Assembly (NCBI GenBank): GCA_942492835.1 | Contig: OW818645.1 | Coordinates: forward strand, 1,674,001 to 1,738,000 | DNA length: 64,000 bases | Reading direction: 5' to 3' | From: GWB2-37-7 sp942492835 | Lineage (GTDB): Bacteria; Bacillota; Clostridia; Lutisporales; Lutisporaceae | Shown here: positions 24,778 through 37,935 of the stretch, piece after piece | How the letters are laid out: every line of letters begins with the position of its first letter | How positions within the stretch are numbered: position 1 is the first letter of the stretch | Program-made: the position numbers and the translations under genes | Notes under the pieces: generated by a model | The model's database searches: none | What the model saw: the letters and a program-made list of their open reading frames with translations, nothing else | What the model was told of the DNA's origin: nothing

Positions 24778-24786
24778 TTATCCACA
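24778..24786 (+). promoter_or_regulatory. Perfect DnaA box
   Basis: TTATCCACA, the DnaA-box consensus, in the spacer between ricT and the ferredoxin gene. A single box; it could be chance in AT-rich DNA. Confidence 0.4.
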
Positions 24787-24800
24787 ATTATTTATGATGA

Positions 24801-25688
24801 TTAGTCTTTCTCAAGCATTTTAAGGTCTTCATCTTTTATAATTTCCTCTATGGGGGCATCCATATCTCTGCCATGCTTAAGCACTACAACGTCCTTTATA
24901 GAGAAATCCTTAACTACTCTGATATTATTCTCTTGAAGTTCAAGCATTACCCTTACCTGTTCCTTAAGAAGATTATTGCCAACAACCTCTCCCTTGCCTT
25001 CTGGTGTATCCAGTAATGAGCCTATTCTAGGCACTATCTTCCTTGCATATTCATAGGCTTCTTGTTCATATTTTAAACAACACATCAATCTACCACAAAT
25101 ACCTGAAATCTTCGCTGGGTTTAGAGATAGACTCTGTTCTTTTGCCATCTTTATGGATACTGGTGCAAAATCTCCAAGAAAGCTTGCGCAACAAAGAGAT
25201 CTGCCGCAGGGGCCTATTCCCCCAATCATCTTTGATTCATCTCTTACACCTATCTGTCTTAATTCTATCCTTGTCTTAAATACCGATGCCAAGTCCTTTA
25301 CAAGCTCTCTAAAGTCTACTCTACCATCCGCTGTAAAATAGAAAATAATTTTATTGTTGTCAAATGTATATTCTACATCAATAAGCTTCATATCCAAATT
25401 ATGCTGATGTACCTTTTGCAAACAAATAGCCAAAGCATCCTTTTCTTTGTTCTTGTTCTCTTGATATATTTTTTTATCTTCCTCTGTTGCAACCCTAATA
25501 ACCATCTTAAGAGGAGCTACAATTTGTTCTTCTGTAACCTCTCTAATCCCCAGCACGACTTCACCAAACTCTATGCCTCTTATAGTTTCTACTATTACGT
25601 TATCTTCCAACTTTATATCAATATCATCTGGGTCAAAATAATAAATTTTACCCGCTTTTTTAAATCTTACTCCTACAGTTTTAACCAT
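24801..25688 (-). CDS. ricT: RicT/YaaT (PSP1 domain protein)
   Basis: A 295-residue cytoplasmic protein with a PSP1 domain (about residues 60-145, DGRVDFRELVKDLASVFKTR). Paired cysteines in GPCGRSLCCASFL and GICGRLMCCLKYE are the ligands by which the RicT-RicA-RicF complex holds [4Fe-4S] clusters. In B. subtilis the complex aids RNase Y-dependent mRNA maturation and promotes competence, biofilm and sporulation through the phosphorelay. The start overlaps the end of holB by eight bases, with GGAGG inside holB, so the two are coupled. Conserved neighbour order supports the name. Confidence 0.95.
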   Translation of the reverse strand: MVKTVGVRFKKAGKIYYFDPDDIDIKLEDNVIVETIRGIEFGEVVLGIREVTEEQIVAPLKMVIRVATEEDKKIYQENKNKEKDALAICLQKVHQHNLDMKLIDVEYTFDNNKIIFYFTADGRVDFRELVKDLASVFKTRIELRQIGVRDESKMIGGIGPCGRSLCCASFLGDFAPVSIKMAKEQSLSLNPAKISGICGRLMCCLKYEQEAYEYARKIVPRIGSLLDTPEGKGEVVGNNLLKEQVRVMLELQENNIRVVKDFSIKDVVVLKHGRDMDAPIEEIIKDEDLKMLEKD

Positions 25689-26673
25689 TGTATACCTCCA
25701 TAATATTCAATAGCATGCTGTCAACACTGTTCTTTATGCCTACATTATGGTTTACATAGCTTATTGTGCGCTTTATAGCGTCAATTATTCTGTAAATCCC
25801 TTTTTCGTCCAATACCTCTGCTTGACGTTTAATAATATCGACATTATCCGAATTTACAAGTAACTGCTCTTCACAGCCTTGTCTAATAATCAGAATATCT
25901 CTATGCCAGCTTAACATAAAATTCAAAAGTATCACTACATCTTCCTTCGACGCCGCAAGCTCTGATGCTGCAGCTGTCAGCTCGGTATAGCTTCCGTTAT
26001 TCAAACAACTTACAAAATTTACGTGAAGCTTTCTCAACTTTTGAAGCTCCTGATCATTCAGCATTTCAATTGCTCTTCCTATTATACCATTTGCAGTGTT
26101 GGCTGCAAAGCTAATCTGGTCTAAATCGTAACTAAATTTTTCCATAAGATAACTTTCTATTTGCTGTGTAGATACTTTCTTTAAATTGAAAACCTGGCAT
26201 CTTGAAACTACTGTCGGAAGCAATGAGTTTTGGTTCTCTGCAAGTAAAACAAAAACAGTATTTGCAGGAGGCTCTTCTAGAGTCTTCAAAAATGCATCCT
26301 GCGCATCCTGAGTCATTTTTTCCGATTCATCTATTATCAACACCTTATAGCCACTCTCAAAGGGTTTCTTTGATACCTTAGTAATGACTTCCCTTATTTG
26401 TTTTATCTTTATAGAAGCACCGCTGGGCTTTATTATATCAATATTCGGATGATTGCCAGATTCTGACTTCTTGCAGGATGTACAGTTATCACAAGGCTTT
26501 TCCACTCCCTCACCTTTGCAGTTTAATGCCTTGGCAAATATCTCAGCAGCCATGCTTTTTCCGCTTCCCTTAGGTCCGTAAAATATGTATGCATTAGCCA
26601 CTAAATCATCTTTTACCGCTCTTTTTAAGCTGCCAGCTAACACAGACTGCCCAATAATACTATCGAAATTCAT
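25681..26673 (-). CDS. holB: DNA polymerase III delta' subunit
   Basis: A 330-residue AAA+ clamp-loader subunit. The Walker A is FYGPKGSGKSMAAEI (about residues 31-45), the zinc module has four Cys between CKGEGVEKPC and CTSCKK (about 50-70), and sensor and SRC-like segments follow (DAFLKTLEEPPANTVFVLLA, VVSRCQVFNL). It helps load the sliding clamp at replication forks. Delta' is usually less active in ATP hydrolysis but this one keeps an intact P-loop. It follows yaaR and precedes ricT, as in Bacillus. Confidence 0.96.
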   Translation of the reverse strand: MNFDSIIGQSVLAGSLKRAVKDDLVANAYIFYGPKGSGKSMAAEIFAKALNCKGEGVEKPCDNCTSCKKSESGNHPNIDIIKPSGASIKIKQIREVITKVSKKPFESGYKVLIIDESEKMTQDAQDAFLKTLEEPPANTVFVLLAENQNSLLPTVVSRCQVFNLKKVSTQQIESYLMEKFSYDLDQISFAANTANGIIGRAIEMLNDQELQKLRKLHVNFVSCLNNGSYTELTAAASELAASKEDVVILLNFMLSWHRDILIIRQGCEEQLLVNSDNVDIIKRQAEVLDEKGIYRIIDAIKRTISYVNHNVGIKNSVDSMLLNIMEVYNG

Positions 26674-26696
26674 TATTTTCTCCCCTGTATTATGTT

Positions 26697-27152
26697 TTAA
26701 ATATACATATCTAGAAGTAGCCCTTTTATTAGTCCTATAGACTCCAATACCTTTATGTTATCTTTTTCTTCTACAAGAAACTCATGGCTCAACTCCTCGA
26801 CTTTTGCATTTACCTTATTTACTAAAGCATAAACCTTATGCCTGCCTCTCCTATCAAATTGATTATGCTTTGAATATTTAAGAGAGCTGCCTACCACCTC
26901 ATTCATGAACTCTGCAACGAGCTTTTTATATTGTTTCAACTCCTTAATATCCATGTTTTTGCCAAGTTGTTCCCCTTGCTTATTTATCTCTGACATAAGC
27001 TTGTTTAGCTTGGTTTTTAAATCTGATTCTTCCTTCTTTCCCAATGCATCAGCAAAGGATGACCTGCTTGTACCTACTTCAGTTCGTCGTTCGTCCTTTG
27101 TTAACAATCCGGTAATAGCAGTAGAATGGCTATTTATATCGGATATTTTCAT
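26697..27152 (-). CDS. yaaR: YaaR family protein (DUF327)
   Basis: A 151-residue helical cytoplasmic protein of the YaaR/DUF327 family, function unknown. Characteristic are the FADALGKKEES start of the conserved part, the LKQYKKLVAEFMNEVV helix, and the C-terminal HNQFDRRGRHKVYALVNKVN. It is 10 bases downstream of darA and 24 bases upstream of holB, so all three are one transcription unit. The conserved company of darA, holB and ricT is the only clue to role. Confidence 0.92.
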   Translation of the reverse strand: MKISDINSHSTAITGLLTKDERRTEVGTSRSSFADALGKKEESDLKTKLNKLMSEINKQGEQLGKNMDIKELKQYKKLVAEFMNEVVGSSLKYSKHNQFDRRGRHKVYALVNKVNAKVEELSHEFLVEEKDNIKVLESIGLIKGLLLDMYI

Positions 27153-27162
27153 CTTCCATCAC

Positions 27163-27492
27163 CTAAACCTTTTCAAATTTGTCTATATCAACGACAAATA
27201 TTGTAGCGCCTCCAACCATTACATCTATTGGATAAGGTATAAACACACCTGCTGAACCTGTAGGTGGTATAGGCGTTGTAAAGGTTTGCTTTCTACTCTT
27301 ACAAATATCCTTTATTAAGGCTATTAAATCCTCCACCTTTTCCTTATCAACACCAATTAATAAAGTAGTATTACCCTCTCTTAAAAATCCCCCTGTGGAA
27401 GCCAGTTTAGTTGCACTATATTTATTTTTTACAAGAACCTCCATCAAATCACTAACATCTTCATCTTGTATAACCGCTATTACAAGTTTCAT
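27163..27492 (-). CDS. darA: c-di-AMP receptor DarA (YaaQ, PII-like)
   Basis: A 109-residue PII-like trimeric protein that binds cyclic di-AMP (DUF970, CdaR/DarA/PstA). Diagnostic are the N-terminal MKLVIAVIQDEDVSDLMEVL, the loop KLASTGGFLREGNTTLLIGV and the C-terminal DVMVGGATIFVVDIDKFEKV. PII-like receptors act by binding target proteins in a ligand-dependent way; targets are unknown. ATG at 27492 follows AGGAGG. The same window also has a c-di-AMP riboswitch, so this nucleotide is clearly a signal in the host. Confidence 0.96.
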   Translation of the reverse strand: MKLVIAVIQDEDVSDLMEVLVKNKYSATKLASTGGFLREGNTTLLIGVDKEKVEDLIALIKDICKSRKQTFTTPIPPTGSAGVFIPYPIDVMVGGATIFVVDIDKFEKV

Positions 27493-27554
27493 ATATAATA
27501 CCTCCTATAAATTATTAATATATGTTATGCACAATTTAACCCTCTGATAACAAG

Positions 27555-29006
27555 TTATTTCATTACACATATATATTTAAGGCTTATATCCTTAGTTCCA
27601 TTAATCTTAATACCATTTTGTAAACATTCTGATACATAGTCCAAAATTTCTTTTGTTATCACTTCACCCGGCATGATAATTGGTATTCCTGGAGGATATG
27701 GTATTATCAACTCACCAGAGACTCTACCAACGCTTTTACTCCATAATATATCCTCACTTTGTTTATAAACTGCCTCCCATGGAAAAAGCTTCATCTCGGG
27801 TATCTCACTATATACATTTGAAATATCCTTTAAATCTTTACCTTCCTCCGTTTCAGTAGCAATTGTTTTTAAGGCTTTAGCTAGCTTATTTATTGCATTT
27901 ACTTCGTCACCCACCGTGCAAATAGCCACTATATTATATAAATCGGCCATTTCAACCTGTAACTTGAATTTACTTCTCAGTTGTTGCTCTGCCACAGTGC
28001 CGCTAATGCCCAAACCCTTGAAATTTACTGTAAGTCTTGTAGGGTCTACATCGTAAATTGCACTTCTACCGATATCCTTACTACTAAGACAATATAAGCC
28101 TTTCGTACTGCTTATTTCTCCCCTCAACCACTCACAGGAGTTTATTACAGTCTCCAATAATTCTTCCCCTTTTTCTTGCATTATATATCGCGCAGCATCC
28201 AATGAAGCCAAAAGTATATGTGAAGGGCTGGTTGTCTGAGTTAAATGCAAAAACAGCTTAAGTTTATCTATATCTACCCTTCCAGATTTTACGTGGAGCA
28301 TAGAACTCTGTGTCATGGAGGGCAAGGTTTTATGCGTACTTTGTGCCACCATATCTGCACCACATTGCAACGCCGACTTAGGTAGCTTTTTGTTAAATCC
28401 AAAATGTGCACCATGAGCTTCATCCACAAGAAGAAGCATATTGTGTTTATGTACTATTGAAGCAATCTTCTCTAAGTCAGTACAGACCCCATAATATGTA
28501 GGATTAGTAATTACAACCGCTTTGGCATCAAGATTATCCATAATAGCCTCTTGGACTTTATCAGAAGATATTACTGAGGCTATACCTAGTTTATCATCCA
28601 CTTCCGGACATATATATATGGGGTGCAATTTACCCAGAATCACTGCTCCTATTACTGATCTATGACAATTGCGTGGGATAATTATCTTATCACCTGGATT
28701 TGTAGCCGCCATTATCATTGAATAAATACCCGCAGTTGTTCCATTTACAAGGAAAAAGGTATGCTCTGCCCCAAAGGCTTCTGCTGCTAACTTCTGTGCT
28801 ATCATTATAGCACTCTCTGGACAATGCAAATTGTCAATGCCTGGTACCTCAGTTACATCTAATTTCAATAGATCTATATCAAAATCTTGAAGCCCCGCTT
28901 TTTTGAACACATTCCCACCCTTGTGCCCTGGCATATGAAAATATTCCACCCGCTCTTCAGAGTAATCTTTTAAAGCCTTTAAAACCGGTACATCCTTATA
29001 ATCCAT
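27555..29006 (-). CDS. Orn/Lys/Arg decarboxylase-like PLP enzyme (YaaO type)
   Basis: About 483 residues. A fold-type I PLP enzyme of the Orn/Lys/Arg decarboxylase family: EYFHMPGHKGG at the N-terminus, PLP ring-stacking His in IIIPRNCHRSVIGAVIL, LLVDEAHGAHFGF (Asp to the pyridine N) and QSTHKTLPSMTQSSML with the Schiff-base Lys. The C-terminal domain ends with IPYPPGIPIIMPGE. It is orthologous by position to B. subtilis yaaO; relatives decarboxylate arginine or lysine in polyamine synthesis, substrate not readable. Start ATG at 29006 has AGGTGAAG upstream; the longer frame to 29057 lacks a site. Confidence 0.88.
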   Translation of the reverse strand: MDYKDVPVLKALKDYSEERVEYFHMPGHKGGNVFKKAGLQDFDIDLLKLDVTEVPGIDNLHCPESAIMIAQKLAAEAFGAEHTFFLVNGTTAGIYSMIMAATNPGDKIIIPRNCHRSVIGAVILGKLHPIYICPEVDDKLGIASVISSDKVQEAIMDNLDAKAVVITNPTYYGVCTDLEKIASIVHKHNMLLLVDEAHGAHFGFNKKLPKSALQCGADMVAQSTHKTLPSMTQSSMLHVKSGRVDIDKLKLFLHLTQTTSPSHILLASLDAARYIMQEKGEELLETVINSCEWLRGEISSTKGLYCLSSKDIGRSAIYDVDPTRLTVNFKGLGISGTVAEQQLRSKFKLQVEMADLYNIVAICTVGDEVNAINKLAKALKTIATETEEGKDLKDISNVYSEIPEMKLFPWEAVYKQSEDILWSKSVGRVSGELIIPYPPGIPIIMPGEVITKEILDYVSECLQNGIKINGTKDISLKYICVMK

Positions 29007-29127
29007 TTCTTCACCTATACGTTTCGCGCTATACATTTTACGTTCTATAAATATCACGAAATCGTTTTCCTCTGCTCATAAATCGCACAAAGTGCAAAAT
29101 TAGTCTAATATAAAATTTTATTAATAT

Positions 29128-29703
29128 TTATATGTTTACTTTGCTGATATCAAAATTATCCTTGTATTTGTCTGGCTCTGTCCTATATAGATTATCACCA
29201 TTACAGTCAATAGCTACTATTGCGGGGAAATCTTCTACTATAAGCTCTCTCACAGCCTCAGCACCCAAATCCTCATAAGCAATAACCTTCAAAGCTTTGA
29301 TTACCGTAGAAGTATATGCTCCCAAACCTCCTACCGCTGCAAAATACAAGCATTTATGACTTTGCATAGAATCTATTACTGAATCCGATCTATCACCTTT
29401 ACCCATCATTCCTTTTAATCCTTGCTCAATTATTGTTGAAGAGTACTTATCCATTCGTCCTGAGGTTGTAGGTCCAAAAGGTCCTGCGACATTGCCTGGC
29501 TTTGCTGGACATGGACCTGCATAGTATATTATTTGTCCCTTTGTATCAAATGGAAGCTTTCCATCACGTTCTAGCTCCTCAATCATTCTCTTATGAGCGG
29601 CATCTCGTGCAGTGTATATCTTACCTGATATCAGCACTCGATCCCCTGCTTTTAATTCCTGTATAACAACATCCTGCAAAGGTGTTGTAATCTTTTTATA
29701 CAT
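29128..29703 (-). CDS. fumB: Fumarate hydratase class I, beta (C-terminal) subunit
   Basis: A 191-residue subunit with KITTPLQDVVIQELKAGDRV, GCxxPAKPGNVAGPFGPTTSG-like (reads AGPCPAKPGNVAGPFGPTTS) and GMMGKGDRS, all typical of the C-terminal part of class I fumarase / L-tartrate dehydratase. Together with the alpha subunit it makes the oxygen-sensitive [4Fe-4S] enzyme that interconverts fumarate and malate. It starts 10 bases after the alpha gene's stop codon. L-tartrate dehydratase is the main alternative, with the same fold and subunit split. Confidence 0.9.
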   Translation of the reverse strand: MYKKITTPLQDVVIQELKAGDRVLISGKIYTARDAAHKRMIEELERDGKLPFDTKGQIIYYAGPCPAKPGNVAGPFGPTTSGRMDKYSSTIIEQGLKGMMGKGDRSDSVIDSMQSHKCLYFAAVGGLGAYTSTVIKALKVIAYEDLGAEAVRELIVEDFPAIVAIDCNGDNLYRTEPDKYKDNFDISKVNI

Positions 29704-29713
29704 TTTCCCACCT

Positions 29714-30556
29714 CTATAATATTATTTCTGTATGTCTTGATGCGTGACAAGTTATATTTACTGCCACTGGTAAGCCTGCAAAATGTGTAGGATAATGCTC
29801 TATTCTTACACCCAAAGCTGTTGTTACGCCTCCTAAGCCTTGAGGTCCGATTCCTAAATTGTTTATTTTGCTAAGCAATAAATCCTCAAGCTCTGCGTAA
29901 TACTCATCATGATTTTTTTCTGTCAAAGGTCTCAAAAGCGATTTTTTTGATAGAATCGCTGCTTTTTCCATTGTTCCTCCAATCCCAACTCCTACTATTA
30001 TAGGCGGACAAGGATTAGCTCCTGCTTTCTTTACTGTTTCAACTACAAAATCTATAACACCTTCCACACCATCTGATGGCTTTAGCATCTTTATTGCACT
30101 CATATTCTCACTGCCAAAGCCTTTTGGCATAGCTTGAATCTTAATATTTTCACCTGGTACAACTTCATAATGTATAACCGCCGGAGTATTATCTCCTGTA
30201 TTTTGTCTGAGCAATGGATCACTTACTACAGACTTTCTTAAATAGCCCTCTGCATATGCTTGTCTTACACCTTCATTTATTGCATCACTTATGCTCTTTC
30301 CTACAACATGCACATCCTGACCCAGCTCAACAAATAATACACACATTCCAGTATCCTGACATATCGCAATCTCTTTTTCAGCTGCCAGCTCTGCATTCTG
30401 TATTATTCTATCCAACATTTCCTGCCCAATTTCAGAAATCTCAATTTTTCTATAACAATTTAATTTTTCCATAACATCACTGCTTAAGTAATAATTTGCC
30501 CTTATAAAAAGCTCTTTAACTGCTGACTCTATAGTATCACAAAATATTTCTCTCAA
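29714..30556 (-). CDS. fumA: Fumarate hydratase class I, alpha (N-terminal) subunit
   Basis: A 280-residue subunit that carries the [4Fe-4S] cluster. Visible Cys in EIAICQDTGMCVLFVELG and KKAGANPCPPIIVGVGIGG supply cluster ligands; LGIGPQGLGGVTTALGVRIE is the substrate-side segment. Two-subunit class I fumarases are common in anaerobes, where they serve the reductive branch to fumarate/succinate. The start is TTG at 30556, eight bases after AAGGAG. It is the first gene of a two-gene unit; the yaaO-darA run follows on the same strand. Confidence 0.92.
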   Translation of the reverse strand: MREIFCDTIESAVKELFIRANYYLSSDVMEKLNCYRKIEISEIGQEMLDRIIQNAELAAEKEIAICQDTGMCVLFVELGQDVHVVGKSISDAINEGVRQAYAEGYLRKSVVSDPLLRQNTGDNTPAVIHYEVVPGENIKIQAMPKGFGSENMSAIKMLKPSDGVEGVIDFVVETVKKAGANPCPPIIVGVGIGGTMEKAAILSKKSLLRPLTEKNHDEYYAELEDLLLSKINNLGIGPQGLGGVTTALGVRIEHYPTHFAGLPVAVNITCHASRHTEIIL

Positions 30557-30784
30557 AATAAAATCTCCTTACTGTTTTTGTTAATAACATTATACTATAT
30601 ATCGCACTAAATAATTAACATTTATAAAATAGTTCGTTTTTTATAGTAAATCTCCTTTTTAAAAAGTGTTGCACATTATTTGTTTATAAATGGTAAATAA
30701 GCATCAAAACTAGCAATTGCTTAAAGTAACTCAGTCTAATATAATATAAATAAGTAATAACAATAAAACATGTGAGGTGAATAC

Positions 30785-31861
30785 ATGCTAAAAGCAGATA
30801 TAGAAAGATATTTGGGTTATCTTTTAAAAGGACTAATGTACATAATAGTTATAGTTTTGATTTATTTATTTGGAAAAATATTGTTTACATACTTTACACC
30901 TTTTATTACAGCATTGGTTTTAGCTATGATTATAGAGCCAATAGTAAAGCTTTTCCAACGTTTAAAACTAGGACGAGGTTTTTCTGTTATACTAGCAATT
31001 ATTTTATTTCTTGGCAGCTTTATTAGCCTTTCAGCCTTTGCAATATCAAGGTTAGTATTTGAACTAAAAGACTTATATAACAGTCTTCCCAACTATTATA
31101 ATGATGTATACGACCTAATAGATATGCTTGTACAAAGAGCTACAGAACTTTACTTGCAACTTACTCCTGGAGTTACAGATATACTTAAAGACTTCCTGGG
31201 TACAACTTTTAATAAGCTAAATATAGTTGTGGGACAAATGCTCACTCAGACTCCATCCTCAACCGTTAACTTTATTGGCATGCTTACAGGATTATTATTT
31301 TATATAATTGTAACTCTATTATCTACATTCTTCTTTTCCAAGGATAAAGATATAATAATAAATTTCATATTTAAACAGTTATCTCCATCGTGGAAAGAAA
31401 AAATTTTGAGTTTAAGAAAGGACTTGTTCCTTGCATTGGTTGGATTTTTAAAAGCACAAATGATTTTGCTAAGTGTAACCTTCTTAGAATCTTATATTGG
31501 TTTATCTATACTAGGAGTCAGATATTCCTTTATCTTTGCGATTATAATCGCCCTAGTCGACATACTTCCAGTATTGGGAACAGGGAGTATATATATTCCT
31601 GCCGCTATTATAAACGTAGTATTAGGAAACTATAAGATGGCAATTTCACTAATTGTTTTATACGGAATAATAGTAATTGTCAGATATATGATCGAACCAA
31701 AGGTTGTAGGAGCACAACTTGGCATTCATCCCCTAGTAGCATTGGCCTCAATATTTGTAGGCTTAAAGACAATAGGAGTTGTTGGTGTAATTTTAGGACC
31801 AACTATAGTAGTTGTGATAAAAGCTTTTCAGCACGCAAAAATATTACCAAGATTTAAATAG
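30785..31861 (+). CDS. AI-2E family transporter (UPF0118)
   Basis: A 358-residue membrane protein with about seven to eight hydrophobic helices. The family signature is in the C-terminal half: IALVDILPVLGTGSIYIPAA and IEPKVVGAQLGIHPLVALAS. Members include E. coli TqsA and sodium/proton exchangers of the same superfamily; SpoIVFB-linked YtvI-like proteins in spore formers are also related. Substrate is therefore unknown. ATG follows GAGGTG. The gene is transcribed toward the rRNA operon and ends with its own hairpin. Confidence 0.88.
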   Translation: MLKADIERYLGYLLKGLMYIIVIVLIYLFGKILFTYFTPFITALVLAMIIEPIVKLFQRLKLGRGFSVILAIILFLGSFISLSAFAISRLVFELKDLYNSLPNYYNDVYDLIDMLVQRATELYLQLTPGVTDILKDFLGTTFNKLNIVVGQMLTQTPSSTVNFIGMLTGLLFYIIVTLLSTFFFSKDKDIIINFIFKQLSPSWKEKILSLRKDLFLALVGFLKAQMILLSVTFLESYIGLSILGVRYSFIFAIIIALVDILPVLGTGSIYIPAAIINVVLGNYKMAISLIVLYGIIVIVRYMIEPKVVGAQLGIHPLVALASIFVGLKTIGVVGVILGPTIVVVIKAFQHAKILPRFK

Positions 31862-31903
31862 AAACATATACACGGTTAATTCTCTATTGCCAGTATATGT
31901 TTC
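31861..31903 (+). terminator. Terminator after the AI-2E transporter
   Basis: GAAACATATAC / GTATATGTTTC perfect 11-bp inverted repeat, 21-base loop, beginning at the stop codon. The T-tail is weak. Confidence 0.65.
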
Positions 31904-32022
31904 GCCTCTTATTTGTCTCATTGTTTATAACGTCTCCCCTAATTGAGTATCTAACTGCAGTGTGTGCATTTACCTGATATATTAACAGTATATTTTTGCT
32001 CTGAACAAATATTAGTACAATA

Positions 32023-32050
32023 AAAAGACAGTCATTTCTGACTGTCTTTC
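32023..32050 (-). terminator. rRNA operon 1 terminator
   Basis: AAAGACAGTCA-GAAA-TGACTGTCTTT on the minus strand followed by TTATT, directly after 5S rRNA. An identical hairpin ends the second operon. Confidence 0.93.
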
Positions 32051-32054
32051 TGTT

Positions 32055-32172
32055 TACCCGGCGACGACTTACTCTCCCAGGACCCTGCGGTCCAAGTACC
32101 ATCAGCACTGGAGAGCTTAACTTCTGTGTTCGGTATGGGAACAGGTGTGACCTCTCCGTTATTGCCACCAGA
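32055..32172 (-). rRNA. rrf: 5S rRNA, operon 1
   Basis: About 118 bases. Minus strand begins TCTGGTGGCAATAACGGAG, contains CCGAACACAGAAGTTAAG and ends GTCGTCGCCGGGTA, the conserved 5S blocks. The mature ends are approximate. Confidence 0.97.
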
Positions 32173-32436
32173 TTTGTTATGAAGATGTTTTTGCACCTTC
32201 AAAACTGCACAATACATTTAATTTATCTATTTATAACGCTGAATTTGTGTTACTTACGATATCTACTAAGATATATTTCTAATGCTGTGGTAACTTTATG
32301 ATACCTGCATTTGGTTATGTTCTTAGGTTTTATCGATGTTTTCTACGGTTTTCTACTAAGACCTTCTATATCAAATGCCACGATAAGCTAAAGATATCTG
32401 CATTTGAAGAAGCTCTAAGTTTCTAACCTTTGTTAG

Positions 32437-35344
<2,908 letters not shown>

Positions 35345-35639
35345 TAAGAAGTTCTTTTGAACTCTTTTTATTTCTCAGCGTTATTGTGTTTAATTAATCT
35401 CTTTCGAGATTAATTACCCTGGATCTTTCAATGTATTGTGCAGTTTTCAAGGTACATTTGAATCTTTTTTCATTCCCTCAAGACTTTGCTTGTCTCTCAC
35501 CGGGAATTACTATTATACATGTTATACTCTTTCGAGTCAACTTGTATTTTTTTACATTTTGTCTCACGTCTCAGATTACTACGCTACGCTTATCAAAAAG
35601 GATTGTTAATCTTTTACTCCTCTTCGTTACGTAAAAAGT

Positions 35640-35716
<77 letters not shown>

Positions 35717-35752
35717 TCGTATTAAAGTTTTAACTACTGGGTAGCTAAAAAA

Positions 35753-35828
35753 TGGTGGAGATGAACGGGATCGAACCGTTGACCCCCTGCGTGCAAGGCA
35801 GGTGCTCTCCCAGCTGAGCTACACCCCC
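35753..35828 (-). tRNA. tRNA-Ala (TGC)
   Basis: 76 bases. Begins GGGGGTGTAGCTCAGCTGGG, anticodon loop CTTGCACG (anticodon TGC), T-arm GGTTCGATCCC, encoded CCA. It is the first of the two tRNAs after 16S. Confidence 0.97.
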
Positions 35829-36019
35829 ATATTAAAGAAAACATTATATCTTCTCTTTAACAAAGACTATTAAGTTTTTAAACTTTATAGTCCTTGAAAA
35901 CTAACCAGTGTAACTAACCTTAACTCTTTTGGTCAGGTTATTTAAAATATAGTGCACATCTCTTTCGATTTGTGACTATCGACCATAGGATATACAAACA
36001 TTTTTCAGTCTGTAATGCT

Positions 36020-37549
<1,530 letters not shown>

Positions 37550-37675
37550 ATATTTAATCACATCTCTGTGATTTCAACTAATTGTTTGAACCTACTCAAA
37601 AGAATTAATTTTCTTGGTTTCGTTACACTGTTTAGTTTTCAAGGACCATGTCAACATCTAATGTCGACCTTTACT

Positions 37676-37704
37676 ATTATATAAAATCTATTGTACTTTG
37701 TCAA
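37676..37704 (-). promoter_or_regulatory. rRNA operon 1 promoter P2
   Basis: TTGACA (37699-37704), 17-base spacer, TATAAT (37676-37681) on the minus strand. Perfect hexamers about 130 bases before the 16S start. A boxA-like CCTTGAAAACTAA follows in the leader. Confidence 0.9.
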
Positions 37705-37815
37705 TATGATTTTATATAATTTTTTAAACTGTTTTTTCCATTGTCATAATATATAGATGCTTTAACTTATACTAATCTATATTCTCTTACGCTCCCTGAC
37801 TTAGCCAGGAATTTT

Positions 37816-37844
37816 ATTTTATCATGTTTTATACTTCTTGTCTA
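37816..37844 (-). promoter_or_regulatory. rRNA operon 1 promoter P1
   Basis: TAGACA (37839-37844), 17-base spacer, TAAAAT (37816-37821). It lies about 140 bases upstream of P2, in a segment conserved upstream of operon 2 as well. Confidence 0.6.
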
Positions 37845-37935
37845 CAGTAATTTTATTCCATATATTTTTACTTCCTATGATCAGCTTATAAGTGAGAATA
37901 TAATAATATATAAATATATCCAGCTTGACTTATCT

